A stretch of 19,201 nucleotides of DNA from Phycisphaerales bacterium UBA3190 (GTDB taxonomy: Bacteria; Planctomycetota; Phycisphaerae; Phycisphaerales; UBA1924): assembly GCA_002364005.1 (NCBI GenBank), contig DEXG01000017.1:1-19201 (forward strand), in the 5' to 3' direction. Numbering within the stretch: the stretch's first letter is position 1; the number at the start of each line of letters is the position of its first letter. The notes below the pieces were generated by a model. That model ran no database searches. It was not told the origin of the DNA and saw nothing but the letters and a program-made list of their open reading frames with translations. This document shows, in pieces, positions 7,811 to 16,014 of this stretch. A program made the translations under genes and the position numbers.

Positions 7811-9307
7811 TCACTCTTCGATTGGCTTGAGTGACTCCGGATCCCGCGTCGGGATGCGGGTCGCCTTGCCGTCGAAGAACTCATCCATCGTCGCCACCCG
7901 GCTCGGGTCGGCCTCCGATTCGGAGTTGCCCTTCTTGATCTCTTCCCAAGGGCCAACGACCAGGATCACCGCGTCCTCAGGATGCAGGTACTCATTGGCG
8001 GCTTGCTGAACCATCTCGGGCGTGACCGAGCGAACCTTATCGCGGTAGTTCTGCCAGTACCCTTCAGGACGGTCCGTACGCTCATCGTTCATGAAGATCC
8101 CGAGCATCGCCCCCTTGGACTCAAAGTTGCGAGGGAAGGTTTCGATCAGGTTGTTCTGAATCGTCTCCAACTCGTCGGTCGTGACCGGCTCCTTCTGGAT
8201 GCGATCAAGCTCGTCGAACACAAGCCGCGTCGCCAGCGCCGTCGTCGGGGTCTTCGTGAAGAAGTACGACGCGAACACACCCGGGTAATCCACACGGGTC
8301 TGCAGGAACGAGCCGGCGGTGTACGCCAGCCCCTCGCGGGTCCGCACCGAGTTGGTGATACGCGAGGTAAAGCCAGACCCACCAAGGATCTGGTTCATCA
8401 CATCCGCCTCGATCGCGTTGGGATCGTCGCGGGTCATGCTCCGGTGCCCCACCAGGACCTGGACCTGCGGCTGATCCTTCTCGTAGTAATACACGCCCGG
8501 CTCGAACGCCTGTGTCGGCGCCGGCGCATCGGGCGCTTCAGACTTCGCCTCCCACCCACTGAGCTGCTCCTCAAGGAACGCAAGCATCTCCTGCTCCTCG
8601 AAGTCGCCCGTGACCGAGATCATCAGATTCCCCGGGTGGAAGATCTGCTCGTGGAACGCACGCAGATCGTCCGTCGTGATGGATTCGAGCGATTCGCGGG
8701 TCGGCTGACGCGACTCGTGATGATCCTCGCCCCACATCAGGTAGTTGAACTCACGCAACGCGATCGCAAGACCGTTGTCATCACGCGCCTTGAGCCCTTC
8801 GAGCGCCTGGCCACGAAGGGTATCCAGTCGCCCCTGATCGAAACGCGGGTTACGGAGCATGTCCATGAACAGCTCGAAGGTGCGATCAAGGTTGCTCGTG
8901 AGCGTGTCAACCCGTGCGCTGGCCGAGGTGGCACCCACCCCAACGCTGACATTGGCGGCGAGAAAATCGAACTCCTCGTCGAGCTCACTGGGCCCCATCA
9001 TCGCCGAACCGCCCGTGCGGATCATCTGCCCGGTCATCGCCGAGAGCCCCGCCTTGTCCGCCGGCTCAAGGTACCCGCCGCCCTTGAAGCTGAAGCGGAT
9101 ATCCACAAGCGGGAACTCGTCGCTGGGCGCCATGTACACCGGAACACCGTTGGACAGCTCGTAGCGAAACTCGTCGGCATTCGGAGGCACAAACTCGAGC
9201 GCATCGAACTGAATCTCCCGCGGGTGCGCAGGAAGATCATCAGCGTAAGACATGGTTGAACCCGCGACCACAAATGCGGCGCAGGTGATGTTGATCAATG
9301 TTTTCAT
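7811..9307 (-). CDS. Exported M16 family peptidase-like subunit without zinc site
   Basis: This 498-aa protein has a signal peptide (MKTLINITCAAFVVAGSTMSYA) and the two-lobed M16 layout, with lobes at about 45-250 and 270-460. The expected HxxEH zinc motif is absent. The aligned stretch reads GLSAMTGQM, so His, Glu and His become Ala90, Gly93 and Gln94, and the protein should not bind catalytic zinc. It keeps the Arg...Tyr region in the C-terminal lobe (SRITNSVRTREGLAY), which in M16B pairs contributes to substrate binding. Its start overlaps the stop of the upstream zinc-containing M16 gene by ATGA, with a perfect Shine-Dalgarno sequence. Known M16B peptidases often work as heterodimers of one active and one inactive chain, and this is very probably the inactive partner. 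It probably acts in the periplasm. Confidence 0.93.
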   Translation of the reverse strand: MKTLINITCAAFVVAGSTMSYADDLPAHPREIQFDALEFVPPNADEFRYELSNGVPVYMAPSDEFPLVDIRFSFKGGGYLEPADKAGLSAMTGQMIRTGGSAMMGPSELDEEFDFLAANVSVGVGATSASARVDTLTSNLDRTFELFMDMLRNPRFDQGRLDTLRGQALEGLKARDDNGLAIALREFNYLMWGEDHHESRQPTRESLESITTDDLRAFHEQIFHPGNLMISVTGDFEEQEMLAFLEEQLSGWEAKSEAPDAPAPTQAFEPGVYYYEKDQPQVQVLVGHRSMTRDDPNAIEADVMNQILGGSGFTSRITNSVRTREGLAYTAGSFLQTRVDYPGVFASYFFTKTPTTALATRLVFDELDRIQKEPVTTDELETIQNNLIETFPRNFESKGAMLGIFMNDERTDRPEGYWQNYRDKVRSVTPEMVQQAANEYLHPEDAVILVVGPWEEIKKGNSESEADPSRVATMDEFFDGKATRIPTRDPESLKPIEE

Positions 9308-11100
9308 TGGTCACCTCCTTCGGTGCCTTCGCCCGATTCGATCTCGTCGATCCGGGCCTGAATCTGCTGCTTGATGAACTTCATCGCCGTCGCGAACTGA
9401 GGCGGGACCATCCCCGCCTGCGCGTCCATCTCTTCGATCTGGCCACGCAGTGCCACGACATCGGTTTCCAATGCCAGGTTCGCCAGCTCGGCTTCGATCT
9501 GAGGGATCATCATCCCGGCCATCTCTTCCGGGAGCGACGCACGCACATCTTCAATGGTCAGCAACTCAACTTCGCCACCGCCGCGACGGGTGTAGTACGA
9601 CACCGCCCGCTCGTGGTTCTCGAAGTACTCGTTGGCGACACGCTGGATGTCCTCGGGGGTCACCGCGGCGATCTGCTTGGGATACGCATTGAGATAGTCG
9701 TACCCACCGTACGCCTCGGTGATCGCCAGCTGGAAGAACAGCGAGGAGTTGTCCTGCAACCCGCGGAAGTTGTCCGCCGATGCCTGATTCTTCACCTTCT
9801 GTAGCTCACGCTCCGACACAAGCTCGTTCTTGAGCTTGTCGAGTTCTTCATACCATGCCGCTTCGAGATCCGAAAGCTCAGCGTCGCCCTTGGGCAATGC
9901 CGAGAACGAGAAGCTCCCCGCGTAACGCATCGTCCGATTGCCGGCGCTGGCCTGCGCCGCAATGGCCTTATCCTCGATCAGCGACTTGTACAAACGACCT
10001 GTACGCCCGTTGAGCAGGTCCGCGATCACATCGAAGACCGCCTCGTCGGGGTGGCCGTGGGGCACCGAGCGGTACCGAACCTCGACCTGATCCTGACAAT
10101 CACACTCGCCCGAGAACCGCAGTTCGCCGAGCAGCGGGACCGAATGCGTCACCAGCGGCGCCGCCTTGGGCCGCTTGTTGGTAATTCGCCCGAAGTACGA
10201 TTCGACGAGATCCTTCGCCTCCTCAACCTCGAAATCACCAACGATCACACCAGTCAGGTTCGCCGGCTGGTAGTAGGTCTCAAAGTATTCCTTGATCTCA
10301 CCCTCGGTGTACGCCATCAGGTCGCTCATCCAGCCGATGACCGGCCAGTTGTACGGCGAGGCAACCCAGAACATCGAGTCGAACTGCTCGTCGAGCTTGC
10401 CCGTCGCCGTCGCTTCAAGACGCTGACGACGCTCCTCGATCACCACGAACCGCTCAGCGTCAAGCTCGCGGTACGACGGGTTCATCAGGCGATCGCTCTC
10501 CATCCACGACCAAAGCTCCAGCTTGTTGCTCGGGAGGTTGATGTAGAACACCGTGAAGTCATTGCTGGTGCCCGCGTTCATGCCCGAGGCACCGTTGCCG
10601 GTGTAGATCGAGTCGAACTCGTTCTTGATGGTGATCTCGGCCTGCTTGTCCTGCAGGGCCGTCATCTCCGCACGCATGGCACGCAGCTCGTCCGTGTCGT
10701 TGGCCGGATCCCAGGGGTTCTCGATCTCGCCCGCGTACATGCGCTTGTACTGCACATCGAGCGTGTAGGCCCGCATCTGCTCGCGGATCTCCGTCAGCTG
10801 CTCGCGATACTGCTCGTCAAGCTCGGGGTCGCTCGTGCCGATCGCATCGGTGCCCTTGAAGAGCAGGTGCTCAAGAAGGTGCGACACGCCGGTGATCCCG
10901 GGGCGTTCGTTGGCCGAACCGACCGGAGCGATCCAGCCGGCGGTGATGATGTTGGGTTGTTCGTCGCGTGGCATGAGCAGAAACTTCATGCCGTTGTCGA
11001 GTGTGTATTCGATGGGCTGCACATTCTGGGCGATCGCGGCTGTCGAAACAATCGACACTACCGTCGTCGCAGCGAATGCTGCCGCTTGCAAAGCTCTCAT
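9304..11100 (-). CDS. Exported zinc-dependent M16 family peptidase, catalytic subunit
   Basis: This 598-aa protein has a signal peptide (about residues 1-24, ending AAIA). The N-terminal lobe contains the M16 zinc motif H74-L-L-E77-H78 (GVSHLLEHLLFKGT), with the third ligand most likely Glu223 in AERFVVIEERR. About 145 residues separate them, against roughly 75 usually. The extra part is a helical, charged segment (about 90-160) placed before the conserved MNAGTSNDFT stretch. The C-terminal lobe has GRTGRLYKSLIEDKAIAAQ, where the usual Tyr after the Arg is replaced by Ala. A charged, helical C-terminal extension (about 520-598) ends in an acidic Gly-rich tail. The start follows GAGGAG (11106-11111). 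It is the first gene of a pair with the zinc-less M16 gene and probably hydrolyses peptides as a heterodimer. Confidence 0.94.
   Translation of the reverse strand: MRALQAAAFAATTVVSIVSTAAIAQNVQPIEYTLDNGMKFLLMPRDEQPNIITAGWIAPVGSANERPGITGVSHLLEHLLFKGTDAIGTSDPELDEQYREQLTEIREQMRAYTLDVQYKRMYAGEIENPWDPANDTDELRAMRAEMTALQDKQAEITIKNEFDSIYTGNGASGMNAGTSNDFTVFYINLPSNKLELWSWMESDRLMNPSYRELDAERFVVIEERRQRLEATATGKLDEQFDSMFWVASPYNWPVIGWMSDLMAYTEGEIKEYFETYYQPANLTGVIVGDFEVEEAKDLVESYFGRITNKRPKAAPLVTHSVPLLGELRFSGECDCQDQVEVRYRSVPHGHPDEAVFDVIADLLNGRTGRLYKSLIEDKAIAAQASAGNRTMRYAGSFSFSALPKGDAELSDLEAAWYEELDKLKNELVSERELQKVKNQASADNFRGLQDNSSLFFQLAITEAYGGYDYLNAYPKQIAAVTPEDIQRVANEYFENHERAVSYYTRRGGGEVELLTIEDVRASLPEEMAGMMIPQIEAELANLALETDVVALRGQIEEMDAQAGMVPPQFATAMKFIKQQIQARIDEIESGEGTEGGDQ
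9311..9320 (-). promoter_or_regulatory. Perfect Shine-Dalgarno at the M16 gene overlap
   Basis: On the minus strand AAGGAGGTGA lies 3 bases before the ATG at 9307, inside the last codons of the upstream M16 gene. It matches the full anti-Shine-Dalgarno of typical bacterial 16S rRNA. Together with the ATGA overlap it points to strong, coupled translation of the second subunit. Confidence 0.8.
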
Positions 11101-11103
11101 GGG

Positions 11104-11154
11104 TGCTCCTCGCTGGGGCTACAAGAAGGCCGTCGGTACGCCCGACGGGGAGCA
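11104..11154 (-). promoter_or_regulatory. Possible leader hairpin that masks the M16 ribosome binding site
   Basis: In the minus-strand leader, TGCTCC (11149-11154) is complementary to GGAGCA (11104-11109), which includes most of the Shine-Dalgarno. Between them is a perfect 7-bp hairpin (11130-11136 with 11142-11148). If both form, the ribosome site would be buried. A -10-like TATGAT (11157-11162) lies just upstream. If it is the promoter, the transcript could start near 11150 and lose part of the left arm. No good -35 is visible. Confidence 0.3.
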
Positions 11155-11167
11155 AGATCATACCGAT

Positions 11168-11226
11168 CGGGATCAGAAAAAGATGCACATATCGGACCCA
11201 ACACCCCAGAAACGGGCATCAGAAAA
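11168..11226. repeat. Two near-identical direct repeats in the ctlX-M16 gap
   Basis: CGGGATCAGAAAA (11168-11180) and CGGGCATCAGAAAA (11213-11226) differ by one inserted C and start 45 bases apart. A weaker third match, CGGATATCAGG, follows at 11228-11238. Repeats of this size upstream of an operon could be binding sites for a regulator. The 132-base gap holds no gene. Confidence 0.35.
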
Positions 11227-11232
11227 CGGATA

Positions 11233-12174
11233 TCAGGGGTTCCCAAGCTCCGCAATCATGCAACGCACGCTCCCACCCGCGACATACTCGATCGTTGGGA
11301 TCGGCACCGCCACCACACGCCCGAGCGACTCGAACCGGGCCTGCTGCTCAGGCGTGAAATGCTCCCACGCCGATTTCGACATGGCGAAGACCGATTCACC
11401 ATCGCTGTTCCGAAGCTGCAGAATATTGCCGCAGAAGTGCGCCACCTGATCGAGCGTGATGGGCATGACCTCTCGCCCGCTCTTCCGCAGCGCTGCCTCG
11501 ACCACGTCGTACTCATCCGGGTCCGTGATCGACGCCAAACACACCACCGCCAGTTCACTCCCGATACTCATGATCACATTAGTGTGATAGACCGGGTTCC
11601 CCTCCGCATCAGCCGCGTAGAACCGAACAACCTCATACCCCGTCTCATCGCTCCAAGCGTCGAGCGCCTGCTCGGTCGTCCGCCCGGAGAGGCACGCATA
11701 CGCCACCCCATGCACCCGATCGAGCACCAGCGAGCCCGTGCCCTCAAGACACTGGTCTTCATGCTCGAGCTGGCTCAGATCCACATGATCGGGGCTTGTG
11801 TCAGTAAACCGCGCGATGGCGTCCAAGATCTCCACCCGGCGCTCACGCCGTCGTGACGCGGCACACATCGGGTAGGTCACGAGCAATGGATGGCCGTCCC
11901 CCGATTCGAACTGATGAAAGGTCACCCAGTTGTTCGGGAACACCGAATCGGGAAGCTCCAGATCATCCTCAAAGACCAGCACCGAAACCCCGGCCTCCTT
12001 GAGTGCCCCCGCAAGCGCATCAAACTCGCGCCGGGCCTGCTCCTGAACCCGCTCGGCGGTCTCAGTGGACTTCTGCATAAACGAGTTCGTCTGTGCCGCC
12101 TCATCATCCCGGGCAAAGGCCGTGGGACGGATCATCAACACCCTCGAAGAAGTCTGGCTGCGTTCGGTGCTCAT
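11233..12174 (-). CDS. ctlX: CtlX-like citrulline hydrolase / arginine deiminase superfamily enzyme
   Basis: This 313-aa cytosolic protein of the guanidino-group-modifying superfamily (arginine deiminase/amidinotransferase fold) resembles the CtlX group, which is linked to citrulline breakdown to ornithine, ammonia and CO2. Family landmarks are VLMIRPTAF near the N-terminus, PDSVFPNNWVTFH (about 75-87), LEGTGSLVLDR (about 143-153, with Glu144 and Asp152), Tyr-His197-Thr-Asn, and the catalytic Cys305 in GGSVRCMIAELGNP at the C-terminus. The Cys-His-acid set appears intact. The length is normal for the group. No Shine-Dalgarno precedes the ATG; a TATGAT box ends 6 bases upstream, consistent with a leaderless message. 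It is divergent from hutH across a 49-base gap, which suggests shared amino-acid catabolism. The exact substrate is uncertain; another arginine-like or dimethylarginine-like compound is possible. Confidence 0.85.
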   Translation of the reverse strand: MSTERSQTSSRVLMIRPTAFARDDEAAQTNSFMQKSTETAERVQEQARREFDALAGALKEAGVSVLVFEDDLELPDSVFPNNWVTFHQFESGDGHPLLVTYPMCAASRRRERRVEILDAIARFTDTSPDHVDLSQLEHEDQCLEGTGSLVLDRVHGVAYACLSGRTTEQALDAWSDETGYEVVRFYAADAEGNPVYHTNVIMSIGSELAVVCLASITDPDEYDVVEAALRKSGREVMPITLDQVAHFCGNILQLRNSDGESVFAMSKSAWEHFTPEQQARFESLGRVVAVPIPTIEYVAGGSVRCMIAELGNP

Positions 12175-12180
12175 CGTTCT

Positions 12181-12186
12181 ATCATA
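12181..12186 (-). promoter_or_regulatory. -10 box of a probably leaderless ctlX message
   Basis: On the minus strand TATGAT (12181-12186) is followed by only six bases (AGAACG) and then the ATG at 12174. Transcription would begin at or next to the start codon. The gene has no Shine-Dalgarno, which fits. A clear -35 is missing. The 49-base gap must also hold the hutH promoter. The TATCAT at 12180-12185 on the plus strand overlaps this box and could be its -10, but its -35 is also poor. Confidence 0.4.
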
Positions 12187-12223
12187 TCATCGCAACCCCA
12201 ACCAGACACTTGGACCGCGCCCC

Positions 12224-13762
12224 ATGAGTGAACCCAACCACATCGTCCTCAAGCCCGACGCCCCCCTGAGCCCCGAGCAGATCGAGTCGGTCGCACGCCA
12301 AGGCGCTCACATCGAACTGAGCAACCAGGCCCGCGACACCATCACCGCCTGCAGAACCCGGCTCGAATCGGTCCTCGACGACGGCCTCCCCCACTACGGC
12401 ATCAACACCGGCTTCGGTTCGCTCTCCCGCAAGCAGATCCAGCCCGACGAACTCGAACAGCTCCAGCTCAACCTCATCCGCTCCCACGCCGCCGGCGTCG
12501 GCGACCCGCTCCCGGAAGATGTCGTCCGAGCCATGATGCTCGTGCTCGCCGCCTCCCTCTCCCGCGGCTACTCAGGGGTCCGCCCCATGGTCGTCGAACA
12601 GATCATCACCCTGCTCAACGCCGGCATCACCCCCCTCGTCCCCGAGTCGGGCTCCGTCGGGGCCTCGGGCGACCTGGCCCCCCTGTCGCACACCGTGCTC
12701 GCCATGATCGGCGAGGGCGAAGTCTTCTACCAAGGCCACCGTCGCTCCGCCGCCGAGGTGCTCCGCGAGCAGGGTATCCAGCCCATCACGCTGGTCGCCA
12801 AAGAGGGGCTCGCCCTGATCAACGGCACCCACCTGATGACCGCCCGCTTCGCCCTCATCGCCCAGGACCTGCACCGTGTCACCAACGCCGCCCTGATCTC
12901 CAACGCCATGTCGATCGACGCCGCGCGGGCATCGCACGGCTATCTCGACCCACGCGTGTACCAGGTCCGGAACCAGCCCGGGGCCGCCCGCGTCGCCAAG
13001 ACACTCAAAACCCTGCTTTCGGGGAGCAGCATCGTCGAATCCCACGCCGCCGACGATCCACGCGTACAGGACCCCTACTCCTTCCGATGCTCACCCCTGG
13101 TGCTCGGTGCCGCCCTCGATTCCTTCCAGTCCTGCTTCGACCGACTGCACAACGAACTCGGCGCCGTCACCGACAACCCCCTCATCTTCGACACGGGCAG
13201 CGACGTCCCCGACATCGTCAGTGCCGGCTGTTTCCACGGCATGCCTGTCGCCCTTCCCCTCGACACCCTCGCCATCGGGATCTCCCACCTGGCGGGCATC
13301 GCCGAACGCCGGGTCTACCACATGCTCAGCGTCTTCGACCCCCAGAGCGAGCTGACCGCGTTCATGAGCCCCAAGCCGGGCGTGATGTCCGGGTTCATGA
13401 TCGTGCAGTACGCCGCCGCCGCCATGTGCAACGAACTGATCGGGCTGGCCACACCCGCCAGCGTCGCCAACCTCTCGACCTGCGCCAACATGGAAGACTA
13501 CAACAGCTTCGGCCCCCGCTCAGCTGCCAAAGCCGCCCGAGGTGTCCAGCTCGCCCGCTCGATCATCGCCACCGAGCTCCTCTGCGCCGCAGAGGGCGTC
13601 GAGGCCCATCGCCCCCACCGCTCAGGTGAGCCCGTCGAGCAAGCCATCAAGCTCATCCGCGAGGTCGTCCCGCCACTGAGCGAAGACCGCTCACCCTCAC
13701 CCGACATCGCAGCCATCGAGAAGCTCATCGAAAAAGACGCGTTCGGCCCATTGCTGAGCTGA
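12224..13762 (+). CDS. hutH: Histidine ammonia-lyase
   Basis: This 512-aa enzyme removes ammonia from L-histidine to give urocanate, the first step of histidine use in the cytosol. The signature GSVGASGDLAPLSH holds Ala147-Ser148-Gly149, which cyclise to the MIO electrophile. The substrate-site tyrosine is in HYGINTGFGSL (Tyr58), and NLIRSHAAGVG, LINGTHLMTA, SFRCSPLVLGA, VTDNPLIF and the SCANMEDYNSFG-like stretch (STCANMEDYNSFGP) are all present. The length is normal for bacterial HutH (about 510 aa). ATG 12224 is chosen because the family N-terminus fits; extending upstream would overlap the divergent ctlX gene. No good Shine-Dalgarno is visible. hutU lies about 2.2 kb downstream on the same strand, separated by a gene on the opposite strand, so the two cannot form a simple operon. 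Confidence 0.97.
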   Translation: MSEPNHIVLKPDAPLSPEQIESVARQGAHIELSNQARDTITACRTRLESVLDDGLPHYGINTGFGSLSRKQIQPDELEQLQLNLIRSHAAGVGDPLPEDVVRAMMLVLAASLSRGYSGVRPMVVEQIITLLNAGITPLVPESGSVGASGDLAPLSHTVLAMIGEGEVFYQGHRRSAAEVLREQGIQPITLVAKEGLALINGTHLMTARFALIAQDLHRVTNAALISNAMSIDAARASHGYLDPRVYQVRNQPGAARVAKTLKTLLSGSSIVESHAADDPRVQDPYSFRCSPLVLGAALDSFQSCFDRLHNELGAVTDNPLIFDTGSDVPDIVSAGCFHGMPVALPLDTLAIGISHLAGIAERRVYHMLSVFDPQSELTAFMSPKPGVMSGFMIVQYAAAAMCNELIGLATPASVANLSTCANMEDYNSFGPRSAAKAARGVQLARSIIATELLCAAEGVEAHRPHRSGEPVEQAIKLIREVVPPLSEDRSPSPDIAAIEKLIEKDAFGPLLS

Positions 13763-13771
13763 ACGCGTCTT
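13731..13771 (-). terminator. Terminator hairpin embedded in the 3' end of hutH
   Basis: AAGACGCGTTC (13734-13744) and GAACGCGTCTT (13761-13771) form a perfect 11-bp stem with a 16-base loop, covering the hutH stop codon. On the minus strand the stem ends in TTTTT (13731-13735), so it fits best as terminator of the convergent 705-aa protein gene. On the plus strand only TCTT follows, so its use by hutH is less certain. A second small hairpin (CCCGATT at 13791-13797, AATCGGG at 13802-13808) sits at the stop of the minus-strand gene. Confidence 0.7.
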
Positions 13772-13796
13772 GGAATCAAAGCTCATCCCCCCCGAT

Positions 13797-15914
13797 TCAG
13801 AAATCGGGAAGCTGAAGGTCCTCTCGGGCGCCCTTATTGCGGGGCATATCGAGCAGCTCATCGAGCTGCAAGCTGTCAATCATTTCGACATGTGCATCTG
13901 CAAAGCCGACACTGACGGCCCATTCGCCATTGACATACGCCGCCCGGTCGATCGCGACAATGTAAAGCGCATCGAATGACGAAACCGCGTCTTCGGTCAA
14001 GCGAACCGTGTAATCAGGCCCACCGTCATACGCGGACGCCATCGGCGAAACGAGTAAGTCCCAACTGATAAGCCCTTGCTCAACCAGCACATCAACCGAA
14101 GCGGGTGGTTGATCATTGTTCTCAGATCCATAGACAATCAACGCTTGCACAATCGAACGCAACTGCGTCGAAGATTTGAGTTGATTCGCACGCTCGCGCG
14201 CCTTGCCGAGTGCGGGCAATGTCGCACCCGCCACAAACGCCGGCACCATGATCCCCTGCAGATCCGCAACAGTCCCGAGCCCGGAAGCCATCTGCACGAG
14301 CATGGAACGATCGCCGAAGTAATGCGTGACAAGATCCTCGCCATCCCACGAACTCACGCCGCCCATCGGCGCGATGCCATCGACAAACGCGCGATAGCTC
14401 GGCATCAGCGAGCCCTCAACCCGGTCCGGGTGCTCGGGCGAGCGAGCGGCGTTGGCCAGTGCGCTCGTCAGCAGGTTCGTCATGCCGTAGCCCTTGGCCG
14501 CCATGCGTGGCGAGTCGGTGTAATACAACGAGACCGCGCCCTCGCTCGGGATACGAGACAGGACCGAGGTCCTGAACCCCTCATCGTTGACGATACTCAG
14601 ACCGCGCCGTCCATTGAGCTGCGCCAGCGCCTCACCCAACGCCATCGGCGTGAGGGTGAACACCAGCTTGTCATCACTGATCGACCAAGACGGCTCGATC
14701 GGGATCGGGATGCCCGGCGCCGTCATCGAGAACGCCGTTTCTCCTTCGATCTCCCAGGTGTGCACGCGAGCGTACCCGTCGATCTGCGCGGCCGCAAGCT
14801 CATTGAGCCGAGCGATGAGCTTCCCGTGCGCCGTCGCCATCGAGTCCGCATCACGCAGGTCGAGCAGGACCACCATCGAGGTGAGCCCGCCGCCGCCAGT
14901 CGAGTCGGACTGGTAGTAGATCGCACGATCGCCGATGTTCCCGAGGATATCCTCAACGATATCGACACCGATCTCGCGTTCGATCTCCGCAAGCGGGTTC
15001 TCCCCACTCAGTTCCATCGCGGTGTCCAGCGTCTCCAGTGTCCCCGCGATATTGGTCGGCATCGCCCGGAACTGCACGGCATCGACAGGAACACTGTGCA
15101 GATCCTGCTTGGTGAAGAGTGTCCTTTCCGTGTTCCCCATCGCTTCCATCGCGGCCTGAGCCCCGATCATGCGTGAGACCATGTGCATCGATTCATCGTC
15201 GACACCCACCGCAAACTCAAGCACCGAAGCATCCGGCCCAACGAGCAGCGACATCCCGCTGCCCGCGAGCATCTCGGAGTTGTTCTCGAACTCCGCCGCG
15301 ATCTCCGGGGCGAACATCTGCAGCATCGCGTTGACATCGACACGCCCCGACATGATCGGCTCGCACCCATCAGGAAGCCCGGCGCCCGAGATCTCCAGCG
15401 AAGCCGGCTCTGACTCGCCCATCGCGATCCAAACCCGGTCCTTATCAAACACCAGGTTCATCGGCCCCATCGGGCCCATTGTCTGCGCGACGCCGTTGCC
15501 CTGATCCTCGAACTCCATGCCACCCATCATTGCCAGCGAGCTCAGCTGCTGATGGATCGACTCGGTGCTGCCATTGGCCGGCTCAAGCACGAACGAGGCG
15601 TCGATACCGTCATCGGTGGGCGCCAGCCGCAACGCCGAGCGGGCCGTCAGCAAATCCCAGCCCATCTTCATCAGCTGCGCCTGCTCAGGATCGAAATCCA
15701 TCTCGCCCGCGAGATCATCCAACCGATCACGCAGCATCCTGAAGGCATCAGTAACCATCCGATCCTTCTCGTTCGCTGGCCAATCGTACAGGCCCACGCT
15801 GTGCAACTCGAGCACCGGTTCGCCCGCCATTGCAGAAGCATTGGTGATCGAAGCCACGCTCAGCGACGCGCACGCCAGCCCGAACGAAAGCTGGTTCATC
15901 ATTCGTCGTTTCAT
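13797..15914 (-). CDS. Exported protein of unknown function with pilin-like C-terminal region
   Basis: This 705-aa protein is not recognised as a named family. The start is the ATG preceded by GGAGGG with a 6-base gap (15921-15926). A signal peptide covers about residues 1-30 (MKRRMMNQLSFGLACASLSV, then ASITNASAMA). The long middle part alternates strands and helices, with runs such as RAIYYQSDSTGGGGLTSMVVLLDLRD, resembling planctomycete proteins that report on secreted or membrane-anchored substrates (DUF3352-like style; inference only). From about residue 550 a hydrophobic stretch (IMVPAFVAGATLPALGKARE) leads into ANQLKSSTQLRSIVQALIVY and SENNDQPP, and the chain later has SVGFADAHVEMID. This order matches the planctomycete pseudopilin/DUF1559-like pattern, but without an N-terminal prepilin cleavage site. 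It lies antisense between hutH and hutU, with its own terminator. Confidence 0.85.
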   Translation of the reverse strand: MKRRMMNQLSFGLACASLSVASITNASAMAGEPVLELHSVGLYDWPANEKDRMVTDAFRMLRDRLDDLAGEMDFDPEQAQLMKMGWDLLTARSALRLAPTDDGIDASFVLEPANGSTESIHQQLSSLAMMGGMEFEDQGNGVAQTMGPMGPMNLVFDKDRVWIAMGESEPASLEISGAGLPDGCEPIMSGRVDVNAMLQMFAPEIAAEFENNSEMLAGSGMSLLVGPDASVLEFAVGVDDESMHMVSRMIGAQAAMEAMGNTERTLFTKQDLHSVPVDAVQFRAMPTNIAGTLETLDTAMELSGENPLAEIEREIGVDIVEDILGNIGDRAIYYQSDSTGGGGLTSMVVLLDLRDADSMATAHGKLIARLNELAAAQIDGYARVHTWEIEGETAFSMTAPGIPIPIEPSWSISDDKLVFTLTPMALGEALAQLNGRRGLSIVNDEGFRTSVLSRIPSEGAVSLYYTDSPRMAAKGYGMTNLLTSALANAARSPEHPDRVEGSLMPSYRAFVDGIAPMGGVSSWDGEDLVTHYFGDRSMLVQMASGLGTVADLQGIMVPAFVAGATLPALGKARERANQLKSSTQLRSIVQALIVYGSENNDQPPASVDVLVEQGLISWDLLVSPMASAYDGGPDYTVRLTEDAVSSFDALYIVAIDRAAYVNGEWAVSVGFADAHVEMIDSLQLDELLDMPRNKGAREDLQLPDF

Positions 15915-16014
15915 CCTGTTCCCTCCATGCCGCTCGCAAGCAGCGTTTTCTGGGGCAATCGGGGTCGCCCGTGACATCATTCGATATAGTTAGACTCTAT
16001 TGAGGATACACACC

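Noticed and set aside
7982..9259. 425-codon plus-strand open frame opposite the zinc-less M16 gene
   Set aside because: It mirrors the real gene, shows biased composition (many Arg, His and Leu) and has no recognisable domain or start signal.
10051..11856. Long open frame on the plus strand opposite the M16 and ctlX genes
   Set aside because: It is antisense to two well-supported proteins, has Arg/His-rich unnatural composition and no family motifs. GC-rich DNA gives such shadows.
12065..12223. N-terminal extension of hutH
   Set aside because: It would overlap the start of the divergent ctlX gene, and the added residues do not resemble HutH.
15915..16014. Divergent promoters between the 705-aa protein gene and hutU
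   Set aside because: AT-rich bits such as TATAGT (15985-15990) occur, but no -35 with correct spacing could be found on either strand.
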